Source: Eunapius fragilis (lineage: Eukaryota > Porifera > Demospongiae > Spongillida > Spongillidae). Taken from it: a stretch of DNA of 64,000 bases. Where the stretch lies: the NCBI GenBank assembly GCA_963681505.1, contig OY811989.1, forward strand, positions 631,077 to 695,076. Reading direction: 5' to 3'. Each line of letters starts with the position of its first letter. Within the stretch, counting starts at the first letter, position 1. Under the pieces are notes generated by a model. The model did no database searches. It was not told the origin of the DNA and saw only the letters and a program-made list of their open reading frames with translations. This document shows positions 22,004 to 34,808 of the stretch, piece by piece. Made by a program: the position numbers and the translations under genes.

Positions 22004-23344
22004 ATGAAATATATTTATGATTTCAACCTCATATTGGTCTTGGTTGTGCTTGAAAGTGTGACTGCCGTGTTACCAAGCCAGACATGTGAGGACTGTCCCA
22101 TTTTTAAGAACTTTTTGACTTGTGATCCAGAAACGTGCAGTTTACTGCTTGCAAATCGTGTGTGGGCAGGCAACACTACTGAAAATGGATCAATACTGTT
22201 GGCCTATTGTGCCCCTGGTAATTGTTTTTATAATGCTTCAGGTGACAACCTCTGGATACCACACAACATGACACACATGCTCAATGAGTTCCTATGTAAC
22301 CAAACAAACCGAATGGGGATACTTTGTTCACAGTGCCAGCCTGGATTTGGGCATGCAATAAACACAGACACTTTTGACTGTGTTCCATGTACCTCTCAAA
22401 GTTCAATGGTGAACTGGATGTACTACATCATGTCTGTGTATGGACCTCTACTGGTAGTCTTTCTCATCATCATCCTGTTCAACATTCACCTCACCACAGG
22501 GCCTGCCAATGCTTTCATCATCTATGCCCAGGCCATCACCACAACTCTAAGTCTTGATTTCAACACAAGTGGAATACCAGTCCTGAGCCCAGTGTTTGGG
22601 AGTGGTACCAAGGCTTTCATAAGTTCTTTTCAAGTGCCATACAATGTTTTAAACTTAGATTTGTTTTCAAACCTTTTTCCGCCATTTTGCCTAACTGATG
22701 ACCTGGGCACCCTTGATGTCTTAGCTTTGAAGTACTTGGAAGCTTTTTTCCCTGTGATGATAATTGCAGTAATAATAGTACTGTTAAAGTTTCAGAGTTG
22801 CCTTAAACTAAGTGTGAGACGCAGACTCTGCCATTCTAAATGGAAGGAGATTTCCTTGCCTCATGCCTTTGCTGCCTTTGTACTGCTCTCATACAACAGA
22901 CTATGTCAACTCACTGTATATCTGCTCATAGCAGAGCCAATGTGGAATAAGACGCTTAACACTGTGGAAAAGAGGGTGTATTTCAGTGGCAACTTCTTGT
23001 CCACAGACTACGACTACACAGTGCGTTATGAGTTGCCTGCATATGTGATTTTGGTCTTTCTAATCATCTTACCAATTACACTACTCCATTATCCTCTCAT
23101 GTGGTTTGAGAAGCTTGTAGCTAAGGTGCCCTGGCTGAACAAGAGGTACCCAACTGCAAGCATTTCCATCTTGCTAGACACCTTCCAAGGCTGCTTCCGA
23201 AATAACCGACGCTACTTTGCGGGCCTGTGGATACGCCACTGTAACCACCTTCCCCTTTTCGAAAATCGTGTAATCCCGCCCCTGAGACCTGCCTCGTATT
23301 TATTTTCATCTTTAATGGTGTCCCAACGTTGTTGGCGTTGGTGA
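22004..23344 (+). CDS. Short Cys-rich multi-pass membrane protein, probably 3'-truncated paralogue of the 34.8-38.6 kb gene
   Basis: A single open exon of 446 codons. It starts with a hydrophobic signal-like segment (LILVLVVLESVTAVLP). An extracellular Cys-rich module of ~115 residues follows, with NRVWAGN, AYCAPGNC and GILCSQCQPGFG. Membrane segments follow from about residue 145 (YGPLLVVFLIIILFNIHL, FFPVMIIAVIIVLLKF, YVILVFLIILPITLL). Module order and spacing match the big minus-strand gene (GVLCGGCQPGLS, then LWFLVLFSIMGVALVAFLLF). The match stops after RRYFAGLW at about 23230. The last 36 residues are unrelated and the final three or so membrane segments are missing, so the 3' end was probably replaced by an insertion or deletion. 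It also lacks the long beta-helix ectodomain. It could be a functional short form or a young pseudogene. The biochemical role is unknown. Confidence 0.65.
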   Translation: MKYIYDFNLILVLVVLESVTAVLPSQTCEDCPIFKNFLTCDPETCSLLLANRVWAGNTTENGSILLAYCAPGNCFYNASGDNLWIPHNMTHMLNEFLCNQTNRMGILCSQCQPGFGHAINTDTFDCVPCTSQSSMVNWMYYIMSVYGPLLVVFLIIILFNIHLTTGPANAFIIYAQAITTTLSLDFNTSGIPVLSPVFGSGTKAFISSFQVPYNVLNLDLFSNLFPPFCLTDDLGTLDVLALKYLEAFFPVMIIAVIIVLLKFQSCLKLSVRRRLCHSKWKEISLPHAFAAFVLLSYNRLCQLTVYLLIAEPMWNKTLNTVEKRVYFSGNFLSTDYDYTVRYELPAYVILVFLIILPITLLHYPLMWFEKLVAKVPWLNKRYPTASISILLDTFQGCFRNNRRYFAGLWIRHCNHLPLFENRVIPPLRPASYLFSSLMVSQRCWRW

Positions 23345-24499
23345 GTTGTACCAGTCAACAAGGGGCGTGGACGCAGGGGTGGCCCCCTTCAAACTGAAAT
23401 AATTAACCCATACGTGATTACGGTATGCGATGGCAACGAATTCAACAAAGCGAACGAGAAACCATTGTTACCAGTGCTAAAACTAGTGCCACCAGTGCGG
23501 GTCTCCAAAAGCTCCGTAGTCTCTCGTGCCATGACATGCGTATAGAATATTACATATTACATTACGTCATGGCACCTAATTATTATTCATGTTGGACCTC
23601 CCCTTCCTTCCAGAATTCCTGTATCCGCCCCTGCAGCCGGTATGAGCTAACATTTCAAGTGATATCTAGCTACTGGCGGATTGATCCGCCATATGAATTG
23701 ATTGTTTCGCCTCGTGCGCAGACCTAAGCAGTCATAGCAAGTTTGAAAAGAGTAGATAGAGGGAACGTACGTAGCACTGCCGAATCCAAGGTATTTTGAA
23801 ATTAGTGGCCAATTTCAGTGGAATGAGGATAATGAGGTTTAAAACTTGCGTGGCGGATTCCAAATCAATTAGCTTAATATGTAGTCAATTGGTGGTTATT
23901 TGGGTACAGATCTGCAGAGTCAGGCTTCTGATGGAAGCCCCCCTCCCCCTCCCCATTTGCCCTAGGTTCACTGTACCACATGTAAATGATGTAACCATGA
24001 CGCAAAATGGATTGCAGGATGTGTCATTCAGTGGTTTGGCTAAACACATTTTAACATTGGCTGTGGATAGGGACTTGATGAGCTGAGAACGAAATCAGCT
24101 GATATCCAAATTGCCAACTGGGTTGGTCACGTGATTCCTCGGGGGGGGGGGTGGGGGGTGGAGGGGGGGGGGGGGGTTATGTCAGTGACATCTCAGGCAG
24201 CATAATTAGTTATTGTTATAGAGAGAAGCGGACGTGTCATCATGTATAGCAGCACTGAGAACACATGAAACACACAGGAAATGATACTAAATGTGCAGTA
24301 TTCAACAGGGGTTCAATATGGATATAAAGGACTTCTCAAGGACTTTCAAGTCCTGTGTTATATCCCCAGCTGTGTGGTCATGCATCATATATATTGTCCT
24401 GTACAGCATGAAATAATGCATTTACTATTATCCATGCATGCAAATGTCATATACGACAAGATAACCTTGCATGCCACAAATACACCCAATGGGTCCACA

Positions 24500-24748
24500 C
24501 ACACACACACACATAGACACACCACATGCGCACAACACACACATGCACAACACACATATGCACACATGCACGCAACACACACATGCACACACGCACACAG
24601 CACACACCCACACACATGCACACAACATACACACACATGCACACAACACACACCACACACACACGCACATACACACTCACGCACATACACACACTCACGC
24701 ACAACACACACACGCACACATGCACACACACATGCACACACACACATG

Positions 24749-24779
<31 letters not shown>

Positions 24780-24936
24780 CTGGATCGCTCTGTAGGTTTA
24801 TTGTTCATGAAGCACACTTAAGCTTCTCGCCGCACTCAGAGAAAAAAAACTGCTGTAGACCATAATTATATAAGTTATTGATTCATTGATTTGCCTAATA
24901 GCCTAATATTCTGCATTCACCATGCACTAGGGCCAA

Positions 24937-25005
<69 letters not shown>

Positions 25006-25024
25006 CGTATGTGTGTGTGTGTGT
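24500..25024. repeat. (CA)n-rich block and (GT)n microsatellite
   Basis: Imperfect CACAACACACATGCACA repeats cover about 24500-24776, and a nearly pure GT run covers 24940-25024. Every ORF here is Cys/Val or His/Thr low complexity. Confidence 0.9.
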
Positions 25025-27284
25025 GACAAGTGAATGATTATCAGGGTCATGCAGTCAGTTGTTATAGGGTTTGGCAGAAGCCGTGTTTGAATGTTGGTGT
25101 TTTCACGGGCTCACATATTCTTAAAAAACGAAATATGGGTTAACTTTCTTAAAATTGTCATGTATAGCCAGTGGCTCCTGCTCCTAACTTTATAGTGTGC
25201 ACATGTATAAATCTGCATGTATAGTCTCAGCCCCAGACTCAAGTGTCTTTCATAGACAAACTTCATGACTACACTTTAAGCAGAACGTCACGCATGCTGA
25301 AAACTGGATTTGAAAAACTAATACATTACTGTTGTGGCCAGCACACTGAAATAGTTTACCCCACTTGTGGGGTCCTGGTGTTTAATGTAGAACTCGTGCA
25401 CATTCATTATTCAAGTTGTTGTCCCACTGATATTCAATTCCTTGGAGATCCTGGTTTTCTGAGAATGTATTATTTACATGTACTTGTGTTCGATGTATGC
25501 AGCAGTTCAGATATTGGGACAGGGTCTGCGAAAAGTGGTATATAAAACTGAATGCATACACGCATGTGCCGGCATGCCTTTGCTGGTCAGTGCCACAAGG
25601 CCAGATAATACAAGCCATCAACTGATACAACTTCAGCACTTCACACAATGCACTGACACTGTTTCTCCATAAGGTTCATTCTGGCTGGTCATGTGATGCT
25701 TTTAGGAACAGTCCTTCACATTAATCCAATCCGCATGGTGCCTCTTATGTGGTCTCATCACATGCTGTACAACCACTCAGCATAGTCCCTGTCATATATG
25801 GAACAGTGTCCAGCAAAATCATCCTTCTGGATAGTTTTTCAAGTTTTCAAATTTTTTGATTTTCCGTTAACTCCAAAGAGCTTCTATCAAATGGTTCTAA
25901 CACATCCAAAATTAGACTATCCATCATAAAGTTATTAGGCATTGCATTTATAATTAGCCATACATTTCAATGCGAGTGTTACTTTTCTTTTGCTTGTCCT
26001 GGAAAACTTGCAAAAGTATCTCAAGGGTGATCAGTTTTGCTGGACACTGTTCCATATATCTATAGACCAAAACAGTGATAATTAATGTAGTAGACCCTGC
26101 TCTGTAAACATGCATAAAGGGTCTGGTAATTACAGCCATGGTTGGTGATGTGCTTACGAAAGCAGACTGTATGCAACCAATCAGATTACCAACATTGGCT
26201 ATCAAATAAAGTTAGCTTGCAATGATGCTATCTCTATCTCTCTGACCTAACCCTGCAAGTTTATTCAGCATAGCCCACCTTTTTGTAGCACACCACTTGG
26301 GATCCTCTGATCAAGCAGTTCTTTTTTTACATCCAAATTGTTATGTGCCCAGTCCACTGTGTTAGTCTAACTGACCACACTCACTGAAGGGGGGGGGGGG
26401 GGGGGGGGGTGGGAGGGGGAGGGGGGGGGCATGTGCTGTGGCATGCCATTTATTAAAAAAATTATATGGATACCTCTGGCCTGTACATTGCATGACATGT
26501 ACCGGCATAAAGGACCCAAACGCTGGCCTTATACACAAGGTATAGTATTTCATTAAATGACCAAGCTATTATTGGAGACGGAGATGCCTTCACTCCACAG
26601 AGTCCTTAAAAAACCCCACTACTTAGCCGTACCCCATGACGTATTTCCATAAATCATCCCATAGACAAGTATGGGACTGCTCAATACCTGCAGGCACACC
26701 TGATTTTTCCCTGCTTGGCTCCCGAGAGATCGTTAGTACAGTACAATGGGCATAATGTTTTACGCAAGTAACGAGATTTTTTACCCTTTAAGGTTTCGGT
26801 GACATTGAATTGTATGGGCCATTTTTTCTGATGTACGCGAGGTCAATGAGTTGCGTTTTTCATCACAATACTCCATGCACGGTCTATAATGCAAAGATCA
26901 GTTGTCTGCTCTCGAGAGAAACCTAGAGCTGATACATCCGCGCATTTATAATTAGGTGCTGGGGCAAATCTTTTAGCATTAGAACTGGGACGTGATTTTG
27001 ACTCCGTTTGGTGGTATTTCTTATTATATATATATAATGAGAAGCAAGAGGCTCCAATGAGGATGTGTCTCCCCATCATCCTACAGAAACAGAGCTCGGC
27101 AACAGCTAGCCACTCGTACTATGCAGTCTGCAGAATGAAACATTGGTTGCATCCAGCCCATGCAGAGGATCAAACTAAAGCACTTGACAAACAAACTGTT
27201 TAGTGTGCATGGTCCATACAACGGTGCGCGATTGTTAAAATGAGAGTTGTATTCAAGTATTTGTAACATCGTATGCGTAATTAT

Positions 27285-27587
27285 ACAAGATATAAAAATT
27301 TAATTAAAATAAAATTGGTGATGTAGGATTTGTAGACAGCAATTGAGTAAAAAGTAAGGAAACAAGGAATTACGGATATTAGGCATTCATTTAATTATAA
27401 ATATTACATACCTACATTTAGCACAGAATTTCAAGGAGGTAGATTTGCTAAATAATGTAGGTCTGTAATATTTATAATTAAATGAATGCCTAATATCCGT
27501 AATTCCTTGTTTCCTTACTTTTTACTCAATTGCTGTCTACAAATCCTACATCACCAATTTTATTTTAATTAAATTTTTATATCTTGT
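27285..27587. mobile_element. Palindromic MITE, copy 1 (303 bp)
   Basis: Two near-perfect inverted arms of about 125-130 bp flank a ~50-bp centre. Ends read ACAAGATATAAAAATTTAAT and its complement. The arms contain GTAGGATTTGTAGACAGCAA and AGGAAACAAGG, also found in diverged form in the elements at 50937-51229 and 30143-30234. There is no ORF, so any transposase would act in trans. Confidence 0.85.
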
Positions 27588-28258
27588 TTCACACATTTTT
27601 ATGCATGAGAATAAGCGAAGGAGGAAGTATATATGCATATTGAGGCATGTAGTTGGCAACCTTAGAATCATACTCTATCGTAGCACAAGAGACAGTTTGA
27701 TCTGCTCACATGCAATCGAACAGTGGGCAAGGGTGGGGTGCAATGGGCAAAGCAGGGCATGCCTACTCCCAGCTAGGCACTGTACATGTAAGCCGGGGTC
27801 CGCCTAGAACTGGTAATAAGCTAAAATTATAAACATGTATTATATCAGAGATACATGTATTGAATAATCGTGCCACTGTGCCGTGTCATGCAAGATTACT
27901 TTGCATGGCGAGGAAGTAATGCAATCACATGCATGCACTTAACTAAACTGTCTTAACTTGGTCGGAAGATCGGTATAGAGATGTTAAGACCACATGCTGG
28001 GACACCATACATGGAATCATGCAGGAAGTTTGTTAGTCCACAAGGCACAACCAGTGTGTAGTGTGAATGTGGTATAAAAATCCCCTCAGAGAGTATCACA
28101 AGAATATACTCCAATGCAAATTGATCACATTTCATCATTGGGAATTTTTAGACACACATACACATATTATGCTGTCATCAACAAATGGTACAGAAAGGCA
28201 AAGAGAAACGGTGAAAGCAACTAAATCGATGTACAGCCAATTGCCTGATTGTGTCAAT

Positions 28259-28261
<3 letters not shown>

Positions 28262-28327
<66 letters not shown>
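28262..28327. repeat. (TG)n microsatellite
   Basis: About 33 TG units, next to the decayed repeat-protein fragment at 28390-28698. Confidence 0.95.
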
Positions 28328-28328
<1 letters not shown>

Positions 28329-28389
28329 ATCAGGTCAGGGGAGGACAACCTTGCTGCAGGAAGGTGTGCTTTCATTTTTTTTTTGCACA

Positions 28390-28698
28390 TCACTCACTCA
28401 ACCCTTCGCGCTCTCCTTACTATCAAGCCAGTATTGGGCTTTCGCGCTCTCCTTCTTACTTTCCGGATCAAACCAGTATTGGGCCTTCGTGCCAGTATTG
28501 GGCCTTCATGCTATCCTTTTTACTCTCAGGATCGGCTTTGTAGCGCTTCCTGTCGCGGCAAGTCTACTTTTTTTCATGCGCTTCTTGAAAACTGTCACGC
28601 TCCTCAATATCTTGCGACTCGCCAACACAACAGTCATCATTTAACTTTGCGATCTTCTTTGCACAATTCTTTTCTCTTCGCGATCGACGTGACGGCAT
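28390..28698 (-). pseudogene. Decayed 5' fragment of a DPE-repeat protein (probably transposon-related)
   Basis: Read on the minus strand from the ATG at 28698, the sequence begins MPSRRSRREKN. After frame breaks it carries RKRYKADPESKKDSMKAQYW and DPESKKESAKAQYW, a repeat of about 14-17 residues. A similar start context (TCAAAATGCC) and repeat (RAEPEKKRISRRARYR) occur on the plus strand at 50396-50840. From memory such basic DPEKK repeats occur at the N-termini of large mobile-element proteins in sponges. The function is not asserted. Confidence 0.4.
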
Positions 28699-29790
28699 TT
28701 TGAAGAAAACAAACCAGACACGTCAAGCTTTTGGCACAACTGTGACAACAATTGAATAGTATTAGTTCATCACCACACGTTCCCGCCCACTTTTATGTCT
28801 TCCAAAGGCCGATAAAATCTGTTGTGGGCTAACTAACAAAACTAAGTTTGCTAGAGATTGAAATTTGTGTCAAGCATAGCTCTCGTTACTAACATAATAA
28901 AACAAATCCAACTCGACAATAAGTTTCTAACTTGTTGGTTCTAGTGCTTCCGCATAACGGCTAACATTATACTTCAATCGTGACAAAGATGCAATGCAAT
29001 AGACCTCTTATCCGAGCAAATCTTATCTTATCAGATCCGGAAGAAGAAGAAGAAGAAGAAGAAGGAGAAACTTTTTTTCAGGTTCGAGTGTGGGAACGAG
29101 AGAGCGTTATCTCTGTTGTCTGAGCTTTCTAAGCATCGGCAGTTTGATTACATTGTAGGTAATTGTTGGCTGTATCCAAATACGCTCGCTAAAGTCCAAC
29201 TGATTATACGGTGAAACGGCAATAGTGGAATCTGGTGTTTTGCTAATCGTATTCATCACACTTCAAATCCTACATAGGACCTACTAACGTAGGTCCTGAT
29301 AGGATGCGCATGCGCACGGTGACGGGGGGGGGGGGGGGGGGGGGGTACAGACATTCTTTGCTTAGTTACGTATAGTAGTGCTGTGTTGGAACTGTACTGT
29401 TCAGAAGTTGCTATTAATGTTGCTCGTTAACCCACGTAACAAATTACTATATTAGTTAGGCTAGCCCAACTTCTGGATATGTTCTAATCAGATTGTGTGT
29501 GTGTGGTCACTATCTGATCAGGACGATGACCACCTGCATGTATGTCGAACTACAACTATTATCATTACCGCTTTGTGGCGTGATAACGTTCTAACTACAG
29601 AGCCGGTTCGCTAGATTGGAAACGTAACACCTCGCTTACAGTGGAAAATAACGATCATTCATAGCTTTCGTGGGGCCTGATAATTGCATTAGCAGTTTAC
29701 GCAGTGGCATCACTACATAATGTCATAATCGCAGTCAATATGAGTCTAGACTGAATTGCTTTAGCTAATTATAACTTATTGTCATTAACG

Positions 29791-29829
<39 letters not shown>

Positions 29830-31342
29830 TTGTATATGTACCTATGTTATACGCACGGCGAAAATGCACATTTGGTCTTGGTATTCAGCAGTGGATGATA
29901 AAATGCAGGTCATCTGCCCTAATACAATGTGAAATGAACCCATGCAGAGTTAAAAAAGAATTCGCACTAACCTTATAGATTTGAGAACTTTGCGTCATTT
30001 ATTCTCTGTACGATTGCAACAACATTACGCCAGATATATATGATAACTGAAGTGCCTAGGTAAGTGCTTACTATATTGTTTAATGCACAGGGTGTAGCAA
30101 CATGCTACTAATATAGATCTATTTCATCATCCCTTTTCAATCAGAAGCCTTGTTCCCTTGCTTTTACACCACCATCACTTTGATTCCTATATACTACCAA
30201 TCTTCTAGCATAGAGAATATTTTTATCACTTGTAAATTTATTTAAAACAAGATGACCTCCGATTCTCCATATGATCACTATTCAAACAAGCACTCCATCA
30301 CTGCTTAACATGACAATATGATTACAGGGTCTGGATGGTCCATGCCTGCTGGATGTCCTTATACATTATCGTACACCATTTAAAAGCTAATTGCAACATA
30401 CACATATACACACAACATCGTGATACCTATGGCTAATCCAGAGATAATGTATAGAGGGATTGGAAACTCATCACGTGCGCCATTCAATGCTATAGTAATG
30501 CCTGCGGACTATGCGTACTAGTGCGAATCACACCTCCGAACTTGTCAAAAGGGGCGGTTTTGAGTCGACCAAGGCAGAAAGAAGCGTTTCTTTTCCATAG
30601 TAGGTATATACTTCCTCCACGTTTTATACCTTTTCTGTATTGCTTGACACTTGTACTAGTTGGATAAAACATTTTGAGCGATTGTCCTATCTAATTTGCT
30701 TCGCATTTTGCATTTTTAATGGCATTTTAGCAATAAAATTTTTCCCTGTACCTTTTTTAGCTTTCCGCCACTACCTATGTATTTCATTATTGTGTTAGTA
30801 CATTACATACTCAATTCTATGTTGCTTAGTGATAGTTTGAGCGTCAACGCTTGAGCGGAAGAACAGTTATAGCTGGTTATAGCATTTTGAGGTTCCTCGT
30901 TGGCTGTACCTTTTGCGGGAGTTGTGGAGATATCAAGCACTTAAAAGGTAGGGAATACGAAAGAGCGAAGGGGATTGTATTGCTTAGGCGTATTTTGACT
31001 ACTAAATCGTCGTATTTGCGCTTTACATGCTCTTCCAAAGTTGCGCTATGGGAAGGAAATTTCGCCTTAGTCTCCATCGTAAATACGCCGCAGAATGCAG
31101 CAAGGGTGGTGCTGTTAGTCTTGTGGTGTCTCTTCCGCGGCAAGGGCAGGTGATTCATGCGTCTTCAGGACTTTCAGTGGTGTCCCCGACCGCCTGTCCC
31201 AGCACTTCCAGGACTACTGATTGCAACACTTCAGGATTGTTGAATGCAATAGTTTCATATCCCCTTTCTGCTTTCACATGTAGCACGTTGTTAACAAGTT
31301 GAATTGATGCATACAGCATGCATGGTGTGTCTGATTTTGCAG
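28699..31342. other. Gene-poor region upstream of the OTU-like gene
   Basis: Holds a (GAA)n run at about 29039-29066, an NRF1-like palindrome at 29304-29315, a 22-base G run near 29324, a 38-base C run at 29792-29829 and a half MITE at 30143-30234. A possible first exon of the next gene starts at the ATG at 31048 (MGRKFRLSLHRKYAAECSKG) but could not be phased to it. Confidence 0.4.
30143..30234. mobile_element. Solo arm of the palindromic MITE family, copy 3
   Basis: CTTGTTCCCTTGCTTTTACA, CACCACCATCAC and TAGAGAATATTTTTAT match, with scattered differences, the right arm of the element at 50937-51229. No opposite arm is found upstream, so this is a truncated copy. Confidence 0.65.
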
Positions 31343-34121
31343 CCAGAAGGGATTCCCCTTTTCAACTTTGTTGACTCAAGGTCAGTTGAATCATGTATGG
31401 GAGTCATACCTGTTGAACATGAGCAAATATGGAACATGGGGTACACATTTGGAACTTCAGGCATTGTCCAACATGTTGAGTGTTACCTTCTGCCTGGTGA
31501 CAAACAGCAGTGTTGACGAACAATTGTGGATCAATCCCTTTAGTACAGGGGAAACACTGGTCGATTCACCAGTGTTAATACTTGGTTGTGAGATGGAGTT
31601 TCATTTTCATAGCCTGTCACAAATTCAACCTACCAATTTGCATTCCCATGAACAAACTAAGCAGCCATCATACCAAACCCTCAAATGTTATACTAGCTCC
31701 AATTCCTTCAATGAGGTGAAAAGTGGTAAGGTATAAGAGTGTAACATACTGTATGTTATTCTTTATTCATTGTTAGATTCACATTTTGGAACAGTCACAA
31801 AACTAGCTTCTGAAGAACTGGAATTTACAATCTGTGATACTAGCTGTGAGGCAGAAAATGGTAAGAAGGATTACTTTGACATACGCATTGACTTAAATGA
31901 ATTAATACAGTATAACCTGCCTGTGGAAATAGAGAATCGACACTATTGTATCTGTATGCACATTTAAAAAATTGGAAATGATAGAAATCATTCACATCTG
32001 ATCACCAGAACCGATGATAAGGACAAACTCAGGAACACAGCATTTTGTGATGAAATCTGACTTTCAGCAGCTATTGAATGGAGAGTGCATGTATTGGAGA
32101 TAATGTAAGTACCAAGAGTAAATAGCAATGAAACATTTATTATTTTCTAACATTATGGCACACTAGATCATCAACTTCTTTTTCCATATGCTTGAAATTG
32201 AAGACAGAGCAGTTAGTGCACACAATGTCATATACATTGCTATGATTTCAATCATTTCTTTCATCATAAACTACAGCTGAATGATACTTCTGGAAAGTGC
32301 ATAAGATGTCTGAACTCCTTTGTGTTCACAATGTTGTCAGAAGAGAATGGCTATTCCTTGCACAGAATATCATCCTTGTTTGGGGTATAGTTATAGTTCT
32401 CATAAAATCGGTTTAATGAGTATAAATTCTTTAGACCAACAGTATCTTTGAGTATAGCTATATTTTAATACCATGCAATATTCCTGGCCACTGGTTCCTT
32501 GCTGTAAGTGAGCTTCAGTGTTTTTCATTTACATCTTGACTGTGGTATCAACTATAGGTAATAGAAGTACAAAATAGATGTGTGAAACTGTATGATTCTG
32601 TTTTTTAATCAATTCAAGGCAATGCTATCACTGCTTTATGGTAATAGGTATTGACATTGGAAAATATATAATGTTGTCAGTTATACATGCAGCAACTTCT
32701 TGTAGCAAGAGCAATCACGACAAAGATCTTTCAGAACATCTGATGATCCTTGGGTCTTTTCACTTCACAAGGTAAAAGAAATTTATATTTTCATGTTATG
32801 CATTTGCATAAGTATTGTTTTCGAAGAATCCTAGTCTCAACAAGGTAATCATTTATATGTGAATAAGTAGTAACAGCCATTTACATTCACCTGCATGTAG
32901 TTTGGTGATTGTATAGTAAAGAATTAAGAGTCCTCTAAATTTTCCAGTAAGTAGTTTACTTGTTGTGCTGTATGGAACTAATATGTATTAAATACATGAG
33001 TTATACCTTGTAATAGACAAAAAGCATCGTAATTCGCTCCTGGCTTGCATTACGGCTGATGGAGAGGTGACACAAATCAACAATCAAAAGATATGTATTT
33101 ATACTTGCACTAATGCACACAACAGTCCATCTTCAGTGGTCACTATCAATGATAAAACAGAACAGTTCATTCTGAACCAGTGTTCCACAGGAGCCTTGCT
33201 AGATGTTAAAGCTTCTATTGAAAAGGTACCATTATTACAAATTGTCATGAACGCATCTGATTTTGAACTTTTTTAACAGTTCACCAGTAGTTCTTCTGAG
33301 ACAGGTAGTATGTTCTTGCTTATGTTACAAGAATTACTAGTAATGTAAACAAATTTTTTTTTTAATCCACACAGTGAAGACATACGCATACAAAAGTTTA
33401 TTGCCAAAATTCAACACACCACTGCCTGAGGAAATTAGTCCAGTTGATCCTTTACCTGAAAGGTGCTTAAATTATGAAAAACATGCTAAGAATTTAAAGC
33501 TTTGGAAGAAACCACTTCCAGCATTCATAGACAGGTAAACGTTAAAAATTCGAATACATTACATATTGATCACCAGGGATCAGCACTTGTCCTTTGAAGA
33601 TCTTGTACAATCTTGCCATGATTATGAGGTTAGAAATGTGTATATGTGCTGTTGTTAACATGCACATCACTTGTTAGGAACATCTGCGGCTGATTTGCAA
33701 AAACCTTGTGAAGTCAGGCTTCTTTGATGTTACATTCAAGGAAAGCGTGATGGAGTGTTTAGCTCAATAAATCCTACTGAGCTTAAGTCTCTCTTTAGAA
33801 AGTGGCCCATCATTAACTGCAAAGTGGTATGCTTAGTTATGCATTTATCAATTAGAAACTGTTAAATTCTTCGTGAAGGTTGATGCAGTTCAGCACTTTT
33901 TATATGGAATTGCCATTGATGAGGGATATGGAGGCAACAAAGCAAACATCCTTGCCTGGGATGTTCTGTATCCAGAGGTAATCTATTCAGATGTTAATTA
34001 TATTATGCTTTTAATTTAATGTTTCTGTCACTTATAGCTGATGATTTCAATTATTTCCAAGAGCAAAGAAATGAATTATGAAGAAGCAGTATTATATTAT
34101 GTGGACAACCTTTTGAACTGA
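31343..34121 (+). CDS. Unrecognised nine-exon gene with OTU-like region, one frameshift
   Basis: Exons 31343-31725, 31777-31860, 33017-33225, 33280-33304, 33375-33534, 33577-33628, 33678-33826, 33879-33977 and 34038-34121 (stop TGA at 34119). All junctions are GT-AG and keep phase except exon 7, which is 149 nt. A 1-base loss near AAGGAAAGCG (about 33738-33745) puts TAA in frame, and its second half is open in another frame (RDGVFSSINPTELKSLFRKW). About 415 residues. Exon 1 contains VWESYLLNMSKYGTWGTHLE, LQALSNM and a terminal EMEFHFHSL. These resemble the second half of OTU deubiquitinase folds, including the late catalytic His, but no DGNC-type Cys motif was found upstream. The rest (for example LPKFNTPLPEEISPVDPLPE) is not recognised. 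The 5' end is unresolved. It is either a pseudogene, a sequencing error in a live gene, or a domesticated transposon gene. Confidence 0.5.
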
Positions 34122-34808
34122 AAGCTTGGATTGTTATTAACCTTGAACAATATGCAGTAATTCCATGCACGAAGCCATTAATTGTCACATGCACATCAGC
34201 AGCAGATGAAATAAATATGTGGAGAACTTTAACTCACACATGAGCGAATTTAGTATGATGCACCAGCAGTGCACTAACTCAGCCGTACTAAACGTGTTAA
34301 TGGAATAGTGTGATAGATCAATTCAAAATAAGAGTCCATGTTGCCTCAGATTATGTTTTACTTCTGATATCAGTGGTACACACGTATAGCATACCCAGTA
34401 ACACACGCACGTACATATAAGTTCACGAGAGAGTGAGAGAGAGAGAGAGACGAAGGGAGAGAGAGACGAAGGGAGAGAGAGAGGTGTGGATGGGGCATGG
34501 GGGAGAGGGAGAGAAAAAAAGAGGGAACGGGGGAGGGGGGGGGGGGGGGGGGGGGGGGATAATCTATTCCAAAGGGGGATAAACTATTCTGGAATAATTT
34601 ATCCGGGGGATAAACTATTCCGGAATAGATTATCCGGGGGATAATTTATTACGGGGGATAATCTATTTCGTGACACCGGTCCGCATTAAATCTTTGAGAT
34701 GGGGGCTGTATAATTATTGGATAAAAAGCATATATCTGCGAATTACAATTACACAATAACAAAATACAGTACGCTTAAAAAAAAATTCAGCACCAGTCTT
34801 AAATGTAG
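34122..34808. other. Convergent intergenic region with (GA)n, poly-G and GGGGATAA repeats
   Basis: A GA-rich tract (34430-34530) leads into a G run (34533-34558). Six or so copies of GGGGGATAAACTATTCCGGA-like sequence follow at 34559-34670. Those units are themselves palindromic (GGATAATCTATTCC and its complement). No gene. Confidence 0.6.

Larger units (their letters stand above)
23345..28177. other. Gene-poor region with microsatellites and G runs
   Basis: No supported gene. It holds G-rich runs at 24140-24177 and 26391-26430, a CA-rich block at 24500-24776, a (GT)n run at 24940-25024 and the palindromic MITE at 27285-27587. Short ORFs such as 25243-25545 show no recognisable domain. Confidence 0.5.

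Noticed and set aside
23374..23633. hAT-like MITE with CAGGGGTGG / TCCGCCCCTG ends
   Set aside because: Only about 8-9 bp of terminal match and the flanking 8-mers differ; too weak to call, although it might explain the truncation at 23230.
28178..28703. ORFs running through the (TG)n at 28262
   Set aside because: Low-complexity Cys/Val or His/Thr readings of a microsatellite.
31304..31516. ORF MMHTACMVCLILQPEGIPLF...
   Set aside because: It overlaps the OTU-like exon in a different frame and does not phase with the downstream exons.
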